Shown in pieces: positions 35,464 to 43,874 of a stretch of 44,088 bases of DNA. Source of the stretch: Chromatiales bacterium (GTDB lineage Bacteria > Pseudomonadota > Gammaproteobacteria > Chromatiales > Chromatiaceae); NCBI GenBank assembly GCA_030145425.1, contig JAQYVO010000269.1, positions 1-44,088 of the forward strand, given 5' to 3'. Position 1 is the stretch's first letter; each line of letters starts with the position of its first letter. A model generated the notes under the pieces. The model had not been told where the DNA came from and searched no databases. It saw nothing but the letters and a program-made list of their open reading frames with translations. The position numbers and the translations under genes were made by a program.

Positions 35464-36672
35464 TCAAACTTTTTCGATGATCAGTGCGACTCCCTGACCC
35501 ACACCGACGCACAGGGTACAGAGTGCGTAACGGCCTCCGGAGCGCTTCAGCTGATACATGGCGGTGGTTACAAGCCGGGCACCACTCATGCCGAGGGGGT
35601 GTCCCAGGGCAATGGCGCCCCCATTGGGGTTGACCTGGGGGGCATCGTCCGGAAGGCCCAGTCCTCTGAGAACCGCCAATGCCTGGGCCGCAAAGGCCTC
35701 ATTCAGTTCTATGAGATCAATCTCTTCAAGAGTTATCCCGGTCATCTGCAGCAGTTTTCTGGTGGCGGGGACGGGGCCGACGCCCATGATCCGGGGCTCT
35801 ACGCCGGCGGCCGCTCCAGCGACGATCCTGGCTACAGGTGTCAGTCCGTGGCGCTCCCCGGCTTCCAGCGAACCCAGCAGCAAGGCGCAGGCCCCGTCGT
35901 TTACCCCCGAGGCATTGCCGGCGGTCACGGTGCCGTTTTCACGGAAAGGCGTTTTCAGGCCCGCCAGTTGTTCCAGGGTAGTGTCGGGGCGTGGATGCTC
36001 GTCCCGGTCGACCAGGCTCGATTCGCGTCCGGCACGGGGGGGGATTATTACCGGCGCAATCTCTTCATCGAAACGGCCGGCTTCCATAGCCAGGGCGGTG
36101 CGCTGTTGACTACGCAGGGCGAAAGTGTCCTGGTCTTCCCTGGATACGCCAAATTGTGCCGCCACATTTTCAGCGGTCTCGGGCATGGAATCGATTCCGT
36201 ACCCTTTTTTAAAAAGCCGGTTTACAAAGCGCCAGCCGATGGTGGTGTCGTATATCTCCGCATTGCGTGAAAAGGCACTCGTGGCCTTGGGCATCACAAA
36301 GGGCGCCCTCGACATGGACTCCACCCCGCCCGCCACCATCAGTTCTGTTTCACCGGCCTTGATGGACCTGGCGGCCATAATCACGGCATCCATCCCGGAG
36401 GCACAGAGCCGGTTGACCGTCGTGCCGGGTACGTTGACGGGGAGCCCCGCCAGCAGGGACGACATGCGCGCGACATTGCGGTTGTCCTCCCCCGCCTGGT
36501 TGGCGCAGCCGAGGATCACATCGTCCATTGCCTCCCAGTCCACACCGGGATTTCTGGTCATCAGCGTTCGCAGCGGTATTGCGCCAAGGTCATCGGTACG
36601 GACCGACGACAGCGCGCCGCCGAAACGGCCGATGGGGGTGCGTACGGCATCGAAGATGTAGGCGTCTTTCAT
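35464..36672 (-). CDS. paaJ: 3-oxoadipyl-CoA/3-oxo-dehydrosuberyl-CoA thiolase (PaaJ/PcaF type)
   Basis: 402 residues from the ATG at 36672, matching the PaaJ/PcaF length of about 401 and the start MKDAYIFDAVRTPIGRFGGA. A longer open frame to 36846 runs into the repeat and is rejected. Nucleophile Cys90 lies in NRLCASGMDAV; the C-terminal GGAIALGHPLGMSGAR and CVGVGQG motifs carry the other catalytic His and Cys. The aromatic-catabolic thiolase type is inferred from length, FDAVRTPIGR-type start and neighbours paaH, paaG and paaZ. A 262-nt gap with repeats separates it from paaH. Confidence 0.88.
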   Translation of the reverse strand: MKDAYIFDAVRTPIGRFGGALSSVRTDDLGAIPLRTLMTRNPGVDWEAMDDVILGCANQAGEDNRNVARMSSLLAGLPVNVPGTTVNRLCASGMDAVIMAARSIKAGETELMVAGGVESMSRAPFVMPKATSAFSRNAEIYDTTIGWRFVNRLFKKGYGIDSMPETAENVAAQFGVSREDQDTFALRSQQRTALAMEAGRFDEEIAPVIIPPRAGRESSLVDRDEHPRPDTTLEQLAGLKTPFRENGTVTAGNASGVNDGACALLLGSLEAGERHGLTPVARIVAGAAAGVEPRIMGVGPVPATRKLLQMTGITLEEIDLIELNEAFAAQALAVLRGLGLPDDAPQVNPNGGAIALGHPLGMSGARLVTTAMYQLKRSGGRYALCTLCVGVGQGVALIIEKV

Positions 36673-36738
36673 GACTGTTGTGTATTCCAGGTTCGTTTGT
36701 GTTTCTCGGTTGTTGTCCGTGCAGCTGCTCCGCAGACC

Positions 36739-36759
36739 CCTTCTCCCTGAGGGAGAAGG
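36739..36759. repeat. 21-nt perfect hairpin palindrome
   Basis: CCTTCTCCC, loop TGA, GGGAGAAGG gives a nine-base-pair stem. A related CCCTCACCCC stretch recurs at about 36886 on the other side of the 74-bp repeat, as if one larger dispersed repeat had been interrupted by it. It lies just upstream of the thiolase start. There is no T-tract, so it is not called a terminator. Confidence 0.6.
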
Positions 36760-36796
36760 CGGGGATGAGGGGGTAATACAACCGGTTCTTCCCCCC

Positions 36797-36870
36797 TGTA
36801 GGGCCGAATTCATTCGGCCAACAGCCGGTTGATTCAACTCAAGCATCGGTCGAATGAATTCGACCCTACA
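36797..36870. repeat. 74-bp terminal-inverted-repeat element, copy 1
   Basis: The element begins TGTAGGGCCGAATTCATTCG and ends CGAATGAATTCGACCCTACA. The two 23-nt ends are inverted copies of each other. The whole sequence matches the reverse complement of 43801-43874 at 70 of 74 positions. It is non-coding and lies between the thiolase and paaH genes. Confidence 0.9.
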
Positions 36871-36934
36871 TTATTCCCTCACCCCAACACCCACCCTGGA
36901 GAGACGGAGTTGTAAGTCCCTGCCGGTATCCTCT

Positions 36935-38467
36935 TTAGCCGCTACGCCCCAGAAAGCATTGACCACTTTCCACAATCCGTCGCAGCAGCAGGGAAGGGCG
37001 ATAGCGATCCAAGCCATAGGCATGCTGCAGATTCTCCAGTACCTTCAGAACGCGTCCCGGTCCGATTCTGTCGGCCCAGGCCAGGGGTCCCAGGGGGTAG
37101 TTCACACCCTGTTGCATCGCGATGTCCACGGCGGCGGCATCACATACCCGGTACAGCACCGCGTCGGCCCCCTCGTTTGCCAGCATGCAGACAGTACGCA
37201 TCACCGACATGCCGGGTGCATCGGTGATCACCGAAACCTCTTTCCCGGCGGCCTCAAAAAGACCGATGGCCGCCTGCAGCGCGCCCTCGGATGCGCCGGC
37301 TGCCGGTGTCAGCGCGATTCGGGTCGCCTGCCGGTAATCAAGGGCAAGGTCGAACAACAGGGTGTTTGAGTTCCCGCTGTCGGCTGCTCTTCGGGTCGCG
37401 GTCCTTCCATCCGTAAGGGCAATTCTGACGTCGCCCAATATGAAAGCGGCTTCTTCTCCTGCTTTACGGGTTACCTGGATTCCTGCTTCTTCCCACAAGG
37501 GAATTAAGGCTTCCATAATCCCCAGTTCACCTTCTGCCAGGATGGCGGTGGGTGGGGTTCCAGGTCCGGCGCTGGAAGGCCGGATTTTCTCGGTGGAAGC
37601 GCTGTAATCGTAGAATCCGCGCCCGGTCTTGCGTCCCAGCAAACCGCCGTCCACCAGCTCCTTCTGGATCAGGGAGGGGAGAAAACGGGGATCCATGTGG
37701 AAGGCGGAAAACACGGAACAGGTCACCGCGTAATTGACGTCATTGCCGATCAGGTCCATCAGTTCGAAAGGCCCCATTCGAAAGCCGCCGCAATCCCGCA
37801 TGACGGCATCCAGCGTCGGGACGTCGGCTGCGCCCTCTTCCAGTAGCCGCAGGGCCTCGGCATAGAAGGGGCGGGCCACACGGTTGACGATGAAACCCGG
37901 CGTGGATCTGGCATGCACGGGATTCTTTCCCCACATAACAGCTGTCTCGTATACCGCCTCCGCCGCCTCCCTGGATGTTTCGACACCCGATACCACCTCC
38001 ACCAGTTTCATGATCGGCGCGGGGTTGAAAAAGTGCATGCCCACCAGGTTGGCCGGCCGTGACAAAGCAGAGGCAATCGCGGTTATCGAAAGAGAGGAGG
38101 TATTAGTCGTCAGCAAGGTATTTTCGCCGCAGACAGACTCAAGTTTTTTGAACAGCGACTGTTTCACCCCAAGGTCCTCGACAATCGCCTCGAACACCAG
38201 ACGGGCATCACCGAACTCTTCAATCAGTTCCACGGGATGCAATCTCGACAACAGCTTTTCGAGTTCCCGGTCTGTGATCTTCCCACGGAAAAGCTGGCGT
38301 TCCAGCCCTGCACGGATATCTTCAACCGACTTTTTCGCGGCCCCCGGTCGGGTATCGTATATCAGGGTCCAGTGGCCGGCCGTTGCCGCCACTTGTGCTA
38401 CACCGGTACCCATGGTGCCGGCGCCCACGATGGCCACGGTATCGGCCGCAGATAATACTCTTTCCAT
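36935..38467 (-). CDS. paaH: 3-hydroxyacyl-CoA dehydrogenase PaaH
   Basis: 510 residues. NAD-binding GAGTMG at residues 15-20 opens the first Rossmann domain; LLTTNTSSLSITAIAS, GMHFFNPAPIMKLVEVVSG and TPGFIVNRVARPFYAEALRL follow. A duplicated C-terminal dehydrogenase domain (YPLGPLAWADRIGPGRVL) is typical of PaaH/PaaC-type enzymes, which run to about 475-510 residues. It oxidises 3-hydroxyadipyl-CoA in phenylacetate catabolism. Its ATG shares one base with the paaG stop, so the two are translationally coupled. Confidence 0.9.
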   Translation of the reverse strand: MERVLSAADTVAIVGAGTMGTGVAQVAATAGHWTLIYDTRPGAAKKSVEDIRAGLERQLFRGKITDRELEKLLSRLHPVELIEEFGDARLVFEAIVEDLGVKQSLFKKLESVCGENTLLTTNTSSLSITAIASALSRPANLVGMHFFNPAPIMKLVEVVSGVETSREAAEAVYETAVMWGKNPVHARSTPGFIVNRVARPFYAEALRLLEEGAADVPTLDAVMRDCGGFRMGPFELMDLIGNDVNYAVTCSVFSAFHMDPRFLPSLIQKELVDGGLLGRKTGRGFYDYSASTEKIRPSSAGPGTPPTAILAEGELGIMEALIPLWEEAGIQVTRKAGEEAAFILGDVRIALTDGRTATRRAADSGNSNTLLFDLALDYRQATRIALTPAAGASEGALQAAIGLFEAAGKEVSVITDAPGMSVMRTVCMLANEGADAVLYRVCDAAAVDIAMQQGVNYPLGPLAWADRIGPGRVLKVLENLQHAYGLDRYRPSLLLRRIVESGQCFLGRSG

Positions 38468-39258
38468 CAGGATCCCTTGAACTCGGGTGACCGCTTTTCC
38501 ATGAATGCGGCGACGCCCTCGCGGTAATCCCCGGAGTGCCCGGCAGTTCGTTGGTAATCAGATTCCAGTTCCAGCTGCTGTCGAAGCTCGTTGACGGCTG
38601 AGGCGTTGATCGCCTTTTTGGTCAATCCCAGGCCCAGGGTTGGCTGGGTGGAGAGGTGTGTCGCCAAGGCTGTTGCCTGATCCATCAGTTCATCATCTTC
38701 CACCATCTGCCAGATCAGGCCCCAGTGCTCGGCCTGCTCGGCGGTTATTCTGCCGCTCAACATCGTCATACCCATGGCTCTCGCACGCCCCACCAGGCGC
38801 GGGAGGGTCCAGGTGCCGCCGCTGTCGGGCACCAGGCCGATCTTCGAAAAACCCTGGATGAAGCTCGCGGAGCGGGCGGCCAACACGATATCGCAGGCCA
38901 GCGCGATGTTGGCGCCTGCCCCCGCCGCCACCCCGTTAACCGCACAGACCACCGGCTTTTCCAGCTCCGTGATGGAGCGGATCAGGGGGTTGTAGTTGTC
39001 TCTGACCGAGGCCCCGAGATCCGGCGCGTCACTGTCCGGTGCGACGGTGCGGTCGCTGAGGTCCTGGCCGGCGCAAAAGCCCCTGCCGGTGCCTGTCAGC
39101 AGCAGACAACGGATGGACGGATCCTCCCAGACCTGCCCCATGGCATGGCGTACCTCTGCATGCATCGCATCGTTGAAGCTGTTGAGGCTTTCGGGCCGTT
39201 TCAGGGTCAATACGGCGACGGCGTCCCTGGATTCAAAGCTGATGTTTTCGAAGATCAT
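38467..39258 (-). CDS. paaG: Epoxide isomerase PaaG (enoyl-CoA hydratase/isomerase family)
   Basis: 263 residues, one of the clearest assignments here. RPESLNSFNDAMHAEVRHAM, IRCLLLTGTGRGFCAGQDLS, VCAVNGVAAGAGANIALACD and the tail DYREGVAAFMEKRSPEFKGS align end to end with E. coli PaaG as remembered. PaaG converts the ring-1,2-epoxide of phenylacetyl-CoA to the oxepin-CoA and also shifts double bonds later in the pathway. It is first in the minus-strand pair paaG-paaH and divergent from paaZ. Confidence 0.93.
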   Translation of the reverse strand: MIFENISFESRDAVAVLTLKRPESLNSFNDAMHAEVRHAMGQVWEDPSIRCLLLTGTGRGFCAGQDLSDRTVAPDSDAPDLGASVRDNYNPLIRSITELEKPVVCAVNGVAAGAGANIALACDIVLAARSASFIQGFSKIGLVPDSGGTWTLPRLVGRARAMGMTMLSGRITAEQAEHWGLIWQMVEDDELMDQATALATHLSTQPTLGLGLTKKAINASAVNELRQQLELESDYQRTAGHSGDYREGVAAFMEKRSPEFKGS

Positions 39259-39433
39259 GGATGTTTTCCGTTATCTCGAAGGCTGGGGTAAGCGTAGGTC
39301 ATTCTGTTGTGGGGGATACCTTGCTGCGGACCTGTCCGTGGCAAGACTAAGGGATTGCAGGCCGATTGTTAATCCTCGTTCACCGTAAGTTCCGAAAACC
39401 ATATTGTTAAAAGTGTTACAAAAAATCAAATCA

Positions 39434-39461
39434 TTGTTAGTATTGTGTATCAAGTTAAGAT
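39434..39461 (+). promoter_or_regulatory. Candidate sigma-70 promoter for paaZ
   Basis: TTGTTA at 39434-39439 and TAAGAT at 39456-39461 are separated by 16 nt. This places a transcription start near 39468, just ahead of the GGAGG and ATG of paaZ at 39484. It also argues against the longer in-frame GTG start at 39445. The surrounding 39380-39450 stretch is AT-rich. I did not find a clear PaaX-type palindrome. Confidence 0.45.
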
Positions 39462-39483
39462 GCAATCCTTCGGAGGGACAGGG

Positions 39484-41517
39484 ATGCGCTTGCAGAGTTT
39501 CGCTCAAGGTGCCTGGTTTTCCGGTAATGGCCGGGGGGCCGTGCTTTCCCATGCGATCACCGGTGAAACCGTTGCGGAGATCTCCAGTGAAGGTCTGGAT
39601 TTCTCCGGTATGGCGGCATACGCCAGAACCGTTGGTGGGCCGGCGCTCCGGGGCATGACTTTCCATCAGCGGGCCCTGCTCCTGAAGGAACTGGCCTTGC
39701 ACCTGAAAGGGCATGAGGATGCGTTCTATGCCATTTCACGGGCGACCGGTGCGACTCGAAAAGATTCGGACATAGACATCGCGGGGGGAATTGCCACCCT
39801 GTTTTCCTATTCCGGCAGGGGCAGACGAGAGCTGCCAAACGACACGATTCATATCGAAGGGCCGCCGGAAGTGTTATCGAAACAGGGTACCTTTGTCGGC
39901 CAGCATATCCATGTTCCCCTGAAGGGCGTGGCCGTCCATATCAATGCCTTCAACTTCCCTGTGTGGGGCATGCTGGAAAAGCTGGCGCCTACCCTGCTGG
40001 CGGGAATGCCTGCCATCGTCAAGCCCGCGAGTCAGACGGCTTATCTTACGGAGGCCGTATTTCGAAGCATCATCGATTCAGGAATATTGCCGGAGGGCGC
40101 TGTGCAGTTGATATGCGGTGGTGTCGGTGATCTGCTGGACCACTTGGATTGCCAGGATGCCGTGACCTTTACCGGTTCCTCCCGTGTTGGTCTTGCCCTG
40201 CGAAGCCACCCGAATATTCTGAGCCGGTCCATTAGATTCACCATGGAAGCGGATTCTCTCAATGCCTCCGTTCTCGGCCCCGATGCCGAACCCGGGTCCC
40301 CGGAGTTTGATCTCTACGTGGCCGAGGTGGCACGGGAGATGACCGTCAAATGCGGTCAGAAGTGCACGGCGATCCGACGTGCCATCGTACCCCGCGGCGT
40401 GGCAAAAGCCGTGATCGATGCCCTCCGCGTTCGTCTTTCCCGGGAGGTGGTGGGGGACCCGGGGACAAAAGGAGTCACCATGGGTGCCCTCGCCAGCCAC
40501 TCACAGCTTCAAGAGGTAGTGGGACGGGTAAGGGAGTTAAATCGAAATTGTGAGATGGTGCATGGCAGTGTGGACGGGCTGGATGCCGCAGAGGACAGGG
40601 GGGCATTCATGGAACCCGTGCTGCTGTACTGCGACGAGCCCCTGGCAAACAGCGAGGTCCATGATATTGAGGCATTTGGCCCGGTGTGTACGGTGGTTCC
40701 CTACAAGGACAGCGACGAAGCGGTGCTGTTGTCTCAGATGGGGCAGGGCAGCCTGGTCAGTTCCGTTTTCACCCGGGACGATGAATTTGCAAGGCTGATG
40801 GTGCTCGAAACGGGAGGCTGGCATGGTCGCATGCTGATCGTCAACCGTGATTGCGCAGATGAATCGACAGGACATGGGTCGCCCCTGCCCAATCTGATCC
40901 ATGGCGGTCCAGGCCGGGCCGGAGGCGGGGAAGAACTGGGAGGCATTCGAGGTGTGCTCCACTATATGCAGCGCGTTGCCCTGCAGGGTTCACCTACGAC
41001 CCTCTCTCATGTGACGGGCAAGTGGATAGCGGGATCGAAACAACAACGGGATGACGTCCACCCCTTTCGCAAACATCTGGAAGCGCTGCGGATCGGCGAC
41101 AGCTTGGTGACTGAAAGCCGCACCATCTCCATGGAAGACCTGGAACACTTTGCGGAGTTCAGCGGCGATCGTTTCTATGCCCATATGGATGAGGACGCGG
41201 CCAAGGCAAATCCCTTCTTCGACGGCAGGGTGGTGCACGGCTATTTCATCGTTTCCGCGGCGGCGGGACTGTTTGTCGATCCTTCGCCCGGTCCGGTGCT
41301 GGCGAATTACGGACTCGAGAATCTGCGTTTCCATACGCCCCTCTATCCCGGGGATTCAATTCGGGTCCAGTTTACCTGCAAACAGAAGATACCCCGTGAA
41401 ACCGAGGATTACGGCGAAGTCCGTTGGGACTGCCAGGTCTTCAATCAAAAAGATGAACTGGTGGCCGGGTACGATGTATTGACCCTGGTAGCCAAACGCG
41501 GTGCCGATGCGGCATGA
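39484..41517 (+). CDS. paaZ: PaaZ bifunctional oxepin-CoA hydrolase/semialdehyde dehydrogenase
   Basis: 677 residues from the ATG at 39484 (GGAGG 7 nt upstream), against 681 in E. coli. The aldehyde dehydrogenase half has FTMEADSLN with Glu255 and GQKCTAIRR with Cys294, equivalent to Glu256 and Cys295 of E. coli PaaZ. STGHGSPLPNLIHGGPGRAG and ALQGSPTTL bridge to the MaoC hydratase half, with FSGDRFYAHMDEDAA and VVHGYFIVSAAAGLFVD. It opens the oxepin ring and oxidises the semialdehyde. It is followed by the diiron oxygenase gene. Confidence 0.96.
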   Translation: MRLQSFAQGAWFSGNGRGAVLSHAITGETVAEISSEGLDFSGMAAYARTVGGPALRGMTFHQRALLLKELALHLKGHEDAFYAISRATGATRKDSDIDIAGGIATLFSYSGRGRRELPNDTIHIEGPPEVLSKQGTFVGQHIHVPLKGVAVHINAFNFPVWGMLEKLAPTLLAGMPAIVKPASQTAYLTEAVFRSIIDSGILPEGAVQLICGGVGDLLDHLDCQDAVTFTGSSRVGLALRSHPNILSRSIRFTMEADSLNASVLGPDAEPGSPEFDLYVAEVAREMTVKCGQKCTAIRRAIVPRGVAKAVIDALRVRLSREVVGDPGTKGVTMGALASHSQLQEVVGRVRELNRNCEMVHGSVDGLDAAEDRGAFMEPVLLYCDEPLANSEVHDIEAFGPVCTVVPYKDSDEAVLLSQMGQGSLVSSVFTRDDEFARLMVLETGGWHGRMLIVNRDCADESTGHGSPLPNLIHGGPGRAGGGEELGGIRGVLHYMQRVALQGSPTTLSHVTGKWIAGSKQQRDDVHPFRKHLEALRIGDSLVTESRTISMEDLEHFAEFSGDRFYAHMDEDAAKANPFFDGRVVHGYFIVSAAAGLFVDPSPGPVLANYGLENLRFHTPLYPGDSIRVQFTCKQKIPRETEDYGEVRWDCQVFNQKDELVAGYDVLTLVAKRGADAA

Positions 41518-41530
41518 ACCATCAGCAAGG

Positions 41531-41619
41531 CGTAGCCTGGATGGAACGAATGGGAATTCAGGCAACTTCCCGCATGACACATACACCCCGGATTACGCTG
41601 ACGTTTCATCCGGGCTACG
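41531..41619. repeat. Imperfect inverted repeat (REP-like)
   Basis: CGTAGCCTGGATGGAACG at 41531-41548 is inverted at 41602-41619 with two mismatches. Next to the right arm lies CCCCGGATTACGCTGACG. GTAGCCCGGATGAAACG-type palindromes are common dispersed elements in gammaproteobacteria (recollection). It occupies most of the 137-nt gap between paaZ and the diiron gene and could affect transcript processing there. Confidence 0.65.
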
Positions 41620-41654
41620 ATTGTTGAAAAGAGAGTTTCTCAGGAGAATGGATT

Positions 41655-42680
41655 ATGGCATCGAATGAAAAGCTGGCCGAAAAGATGGAGTTCCCGCCGG
41701 ATACGCCCCAGCCCAATATCTATCCTTTGAGCTGGGTACGCAAGACACAAAAGATGGAGGAGATCTGGGCCTCGTCCCAGCGGGAGCAATGGGACCCGGC
41801 AAAACTTTCCTGGGACACCTTCGATCCCTCCCGCTACAGCTGGGAAGAGCGGGAGTCCATAGCCTACTGGTGGACCCTGCTTTCGGTTTTCGACGCCTCG
41901 GCCCCGCCTGTGTTCGCGCAGGCCCTGATCAAGACTTACGAAGATCATGAAGAGGATCCGGTGAGACGCTGTTTTTTTTCGGTCACCCGCGACGAGCAGA
42001 ACCATGAACAGATGTGCGGGCTTGCCATCACCCGGCTGCTCGATCATCCGGATGCCCTGACCTATGCGCCGAAAACCGATCTGGGCATGAAGCTGCAGCG
42101 AAACGTCAGGTGGCTCTACTACAATGGGGCCAGATACTGGGAGGGCTACAAAAAGGCAGTGCCCAAGTACAACCTTTCGGTACTGTTCAGTTCCTTCCTG
42201 ATGGGTGAGATCGCGGCAGCCACCATTTTTCACCAGATGGCAAAAGGCTGTGAAGAGATCGTATTCCAGGAGGCGTTCCGTCTTATAGGCCGCGACGAAG
42301 GCCGTCACATGGCCATCTGCATGGCACTCATGGAGCGGGACTATCCCGATCTCACGGACCAGGACAAGGATACAATCACAAAACAGATCCGTGCTGGCTA
42401 CCTCTTTCTGTCCGCCGTATTGTTCGAGCCCCCGGTGGAATTCTGGGATCTGCCCGAGGACTTCATCCCGGTACAGCAGCAGGCAGAGGCAGTGGCCAGG
42501 GCCGCAGGATTTGGCATACCCAGTCGTGAAACGAAACTCGAGAACTGGCGTAATGCGATGTTGAATCTCAAGGGCATCCTGGATCGATACGATACGCCCT
42601 TCCCGGCGATTCCCGAAGTTGGCATCAGCGGCAAAGAGATCCTGGATGTGGAAATGGATGAGATAATACCGGTCTTCTGA
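41655..42680 (+). CDS. R2-type ferritin-like diiron oxygenase, candidate aromatic-CoA oxygenase component
   Basis: 341 residues, start ATG with AGGAG upstream. The likely iron ligands form the R2-like set: Asp80 in helix A, Glu114-x-x-His117 in RDEQNHEQM, Glu185 in LMGEIAAAT, and Glu215-x-x-His218 in GRDEGRHMA. The spacing of Asp80 to the first ExxH is close to that of ribonucleotide reductase R2. It does not resemble PaaA as I remember it. The next gene, 16 nt on, is a matching electron-transfer reductase, so the pair looks like a two-component monooxygenase. Its place after paaZ suggests it acts on the Paa substrate or a precursor. The exact family is uncertain; BoxB-like, AurF-like or other diiron oxygenases are alternatives. 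Confidence 0.75.
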   Translation: MASNEKLAEKMEFPPDTPQPNIYPLSWVRKTQKMEEIWASSQREQWDPAKLSWDTFDPSRYSWEERESIAYWWTLLSVFDASAPPVFAQALIKTYEDHEEDPVRRCFFSVTRDEQNHEQMCGLAITRLLDHPDALTYAPKTDLGMKLQRNVRWLYYNGARYWEGYKKAVPKYNLSVLFSSFLMGEIAAATIFHQMAKGCEEIVFQEAFRLIGRDEGRHMAICMALMERDYPDLTDQDKDTITKQIRAGYLFLSAVLFEPPVEFWDLPEDFIPVQQQAEAVARAAGFGIPSRETKLENWRNAMLNLKGILDRYDTPFPAIPEVGISGKEILDVEMDEIIPVF

Positions 42681-42696
42681 GAGGTCGTGAGCGCAT

Positions 42697-43746
42697 ATGG
42701 AAACGAGCAGGATCAGACTCTATCCCTCCGGGTACGAAGTGGAGTGCAAGACCGGAGAGACCGTGCTTTCGGCGCTGGAGCAGGCGGGTTACGCGCTGCC
42801 CAATAACTGCAGGGCCGGTGCCTGCGGGGAATGCAAGATCAAGGTGCGCAGCGGCACTTTCGATCAGGGGATGGTACTGGACATGGCGCTGTCCGCGGAG
42901 GACCGGGCGGAAGGCTACGGGCTGATGTGCATGGCCAAACCCACGGCCGGGGTTCTGGAGATCGAATGGGGCACCGACGATGCCCAGCCGAAACTGTTCC
43001 CCCCCCGGGAGGCCGTGTCCTTCGTGGTCGTGGATCTTTTAAAGCGCACGTCGCGGATACTGGAATTGCGGCTGTGCCCGTTGGGGAATCCGCTGCGCTA
43101 CTGGCCCGGGCAATATGTGATACTCGGCGACAGCGAAAACGAGATACCGCCCCGTGCCTATTCGATTGCCAATGCGCCCGGAATGGACGGGGAGATCATG
43201 CTCCAGGTGAGCCGGGTGGATGACGGCACCACCAGTCAGTGGGTCCATGATCATCTGCAGGTCGGCGACAGGGTCAAGTTATCCGGCCCCTACGGGACTT
43301 TCATAGGGGATCCCAGTGCGGAAACACCGGTGCTCTGTCTTGCCGCAGGATCGGGTCTCGCACCGATTATGGCCCTGGCCGAGGCAGCGCTGGCCCGAGG
43401 ATTTCGGCAACCCGTGACCCTGCTGTTTTCGGCGCCCGGGGAATCGGATGTCTATGAGCGGGGCAGGCTGGCCCTGTGGCAGGCGCGTTACCGGAATTTT
43501 CGATTTGTCACGACATTGACCCGTGAAAATAGCGGAGATTACCAGGGGCGCATCACGGAAATCCTGCCCGGAATCTTCCCTGACCTGACCGAGTACAGCA
43601 TTTACATTGCCGGAAGCACAGCGTTCGTGGAGGACTGTATCGACACTGTAAAAGGCCTGGGCGCCAGGGAATCGCTGTTGCACACGGAAGGTTTCCACCG
43701 GCAGCAGTCCCCTGAATCCCCGCCGGCAGGCAGGTTGATGACATAA
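42697..43746 (+). CDS. Ferredoxin/FAD/NAD reductase component of the oxygenase
   Basis: 349 residues in three parts: an N-terminal plant-type [2Fe-2S] ferredoxin (Cys38, Cys43, Cys46, Cys78; NNCRAGACGECKIKV), an FAD domain with RAYSIAN at 153-159, and a NAD domain starting LAAGSGLAPI. This N-terminal-ferredoxin order is that of phenol hydroxylase or methane monooxygenase reductases; PaaE carries its ferredoxin at the C-terminus. It is 16 nt downstream of the diiron gene. It would pass electrons from NAD(P)H to the diiron site. Confidence 0.9.
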   Translation: METSRIRLYPSGYEVECKTGETVLSALEQAGYALPNNCRAGACGECKIKVRSGTFDQGMVLDMALSAEDRAEGYGLMCMAKPTAGVLEIEWGTDDAQPKLFPPREAVSFVVVDLLKRTSRILELRLCPLGNPLRYWPGQYVILGDSENEIPPRAYSIANAPGMDGEIMLQVSRVDDGTTSQWVHDHLQVGDRVKLSGPYGTFIGDPSAETPVLCLAAGSGLAPIMALAEAALARGFRQPVTLLFSAPGESDVYERGRLALWQARYRNFRFVTTLTRENSGDYQGRITEILPGIFPDLTEYSIYIAGSTAFVEDCIDTVKGLGARESLLHTEGFHRQQSPESPPAGRLMT

Positions 43747-43800
43747 CCTGAGTGGGTATTAGTTTTTTCCGACAAAACGCATTCCATCTGTCAGCAAAAC

Positions 43801-43874
43801 TGTAGGGTCGAATTCATTCGACCGATGGCTGAGTTGAATCAACAGGTTGTTGGCCGAATGAATTCGGCCCTACA
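43801..43874. repeat. 74-bp terminal-inverted-repeat element, copy 2 (opposite orientation)
   Basis: It begins TGTAGGGTCGAATTCATTCG and ends CGAATGAATTCGGCCCTACA. It is the inverted partner of the copy at 36797-36870, at 70 of 74 positions. The last bases provide the TAG stop (43870-43872) of the PaaX-like gene on the minus strand. Confidence 0.9.

Noticed and set aside
36673-36846. N-terminal extension of the thiolase
   Set aside because: The extra 58 residues are encoded partly by the palindrome and repeat sequence; the ATG at 36672 gives the standard protein.
39259-39483. PaaX operator between paaG and paaZ
   Set aside because: I searched by eye for a TGATTC-type palindrome and found none that was convincing.
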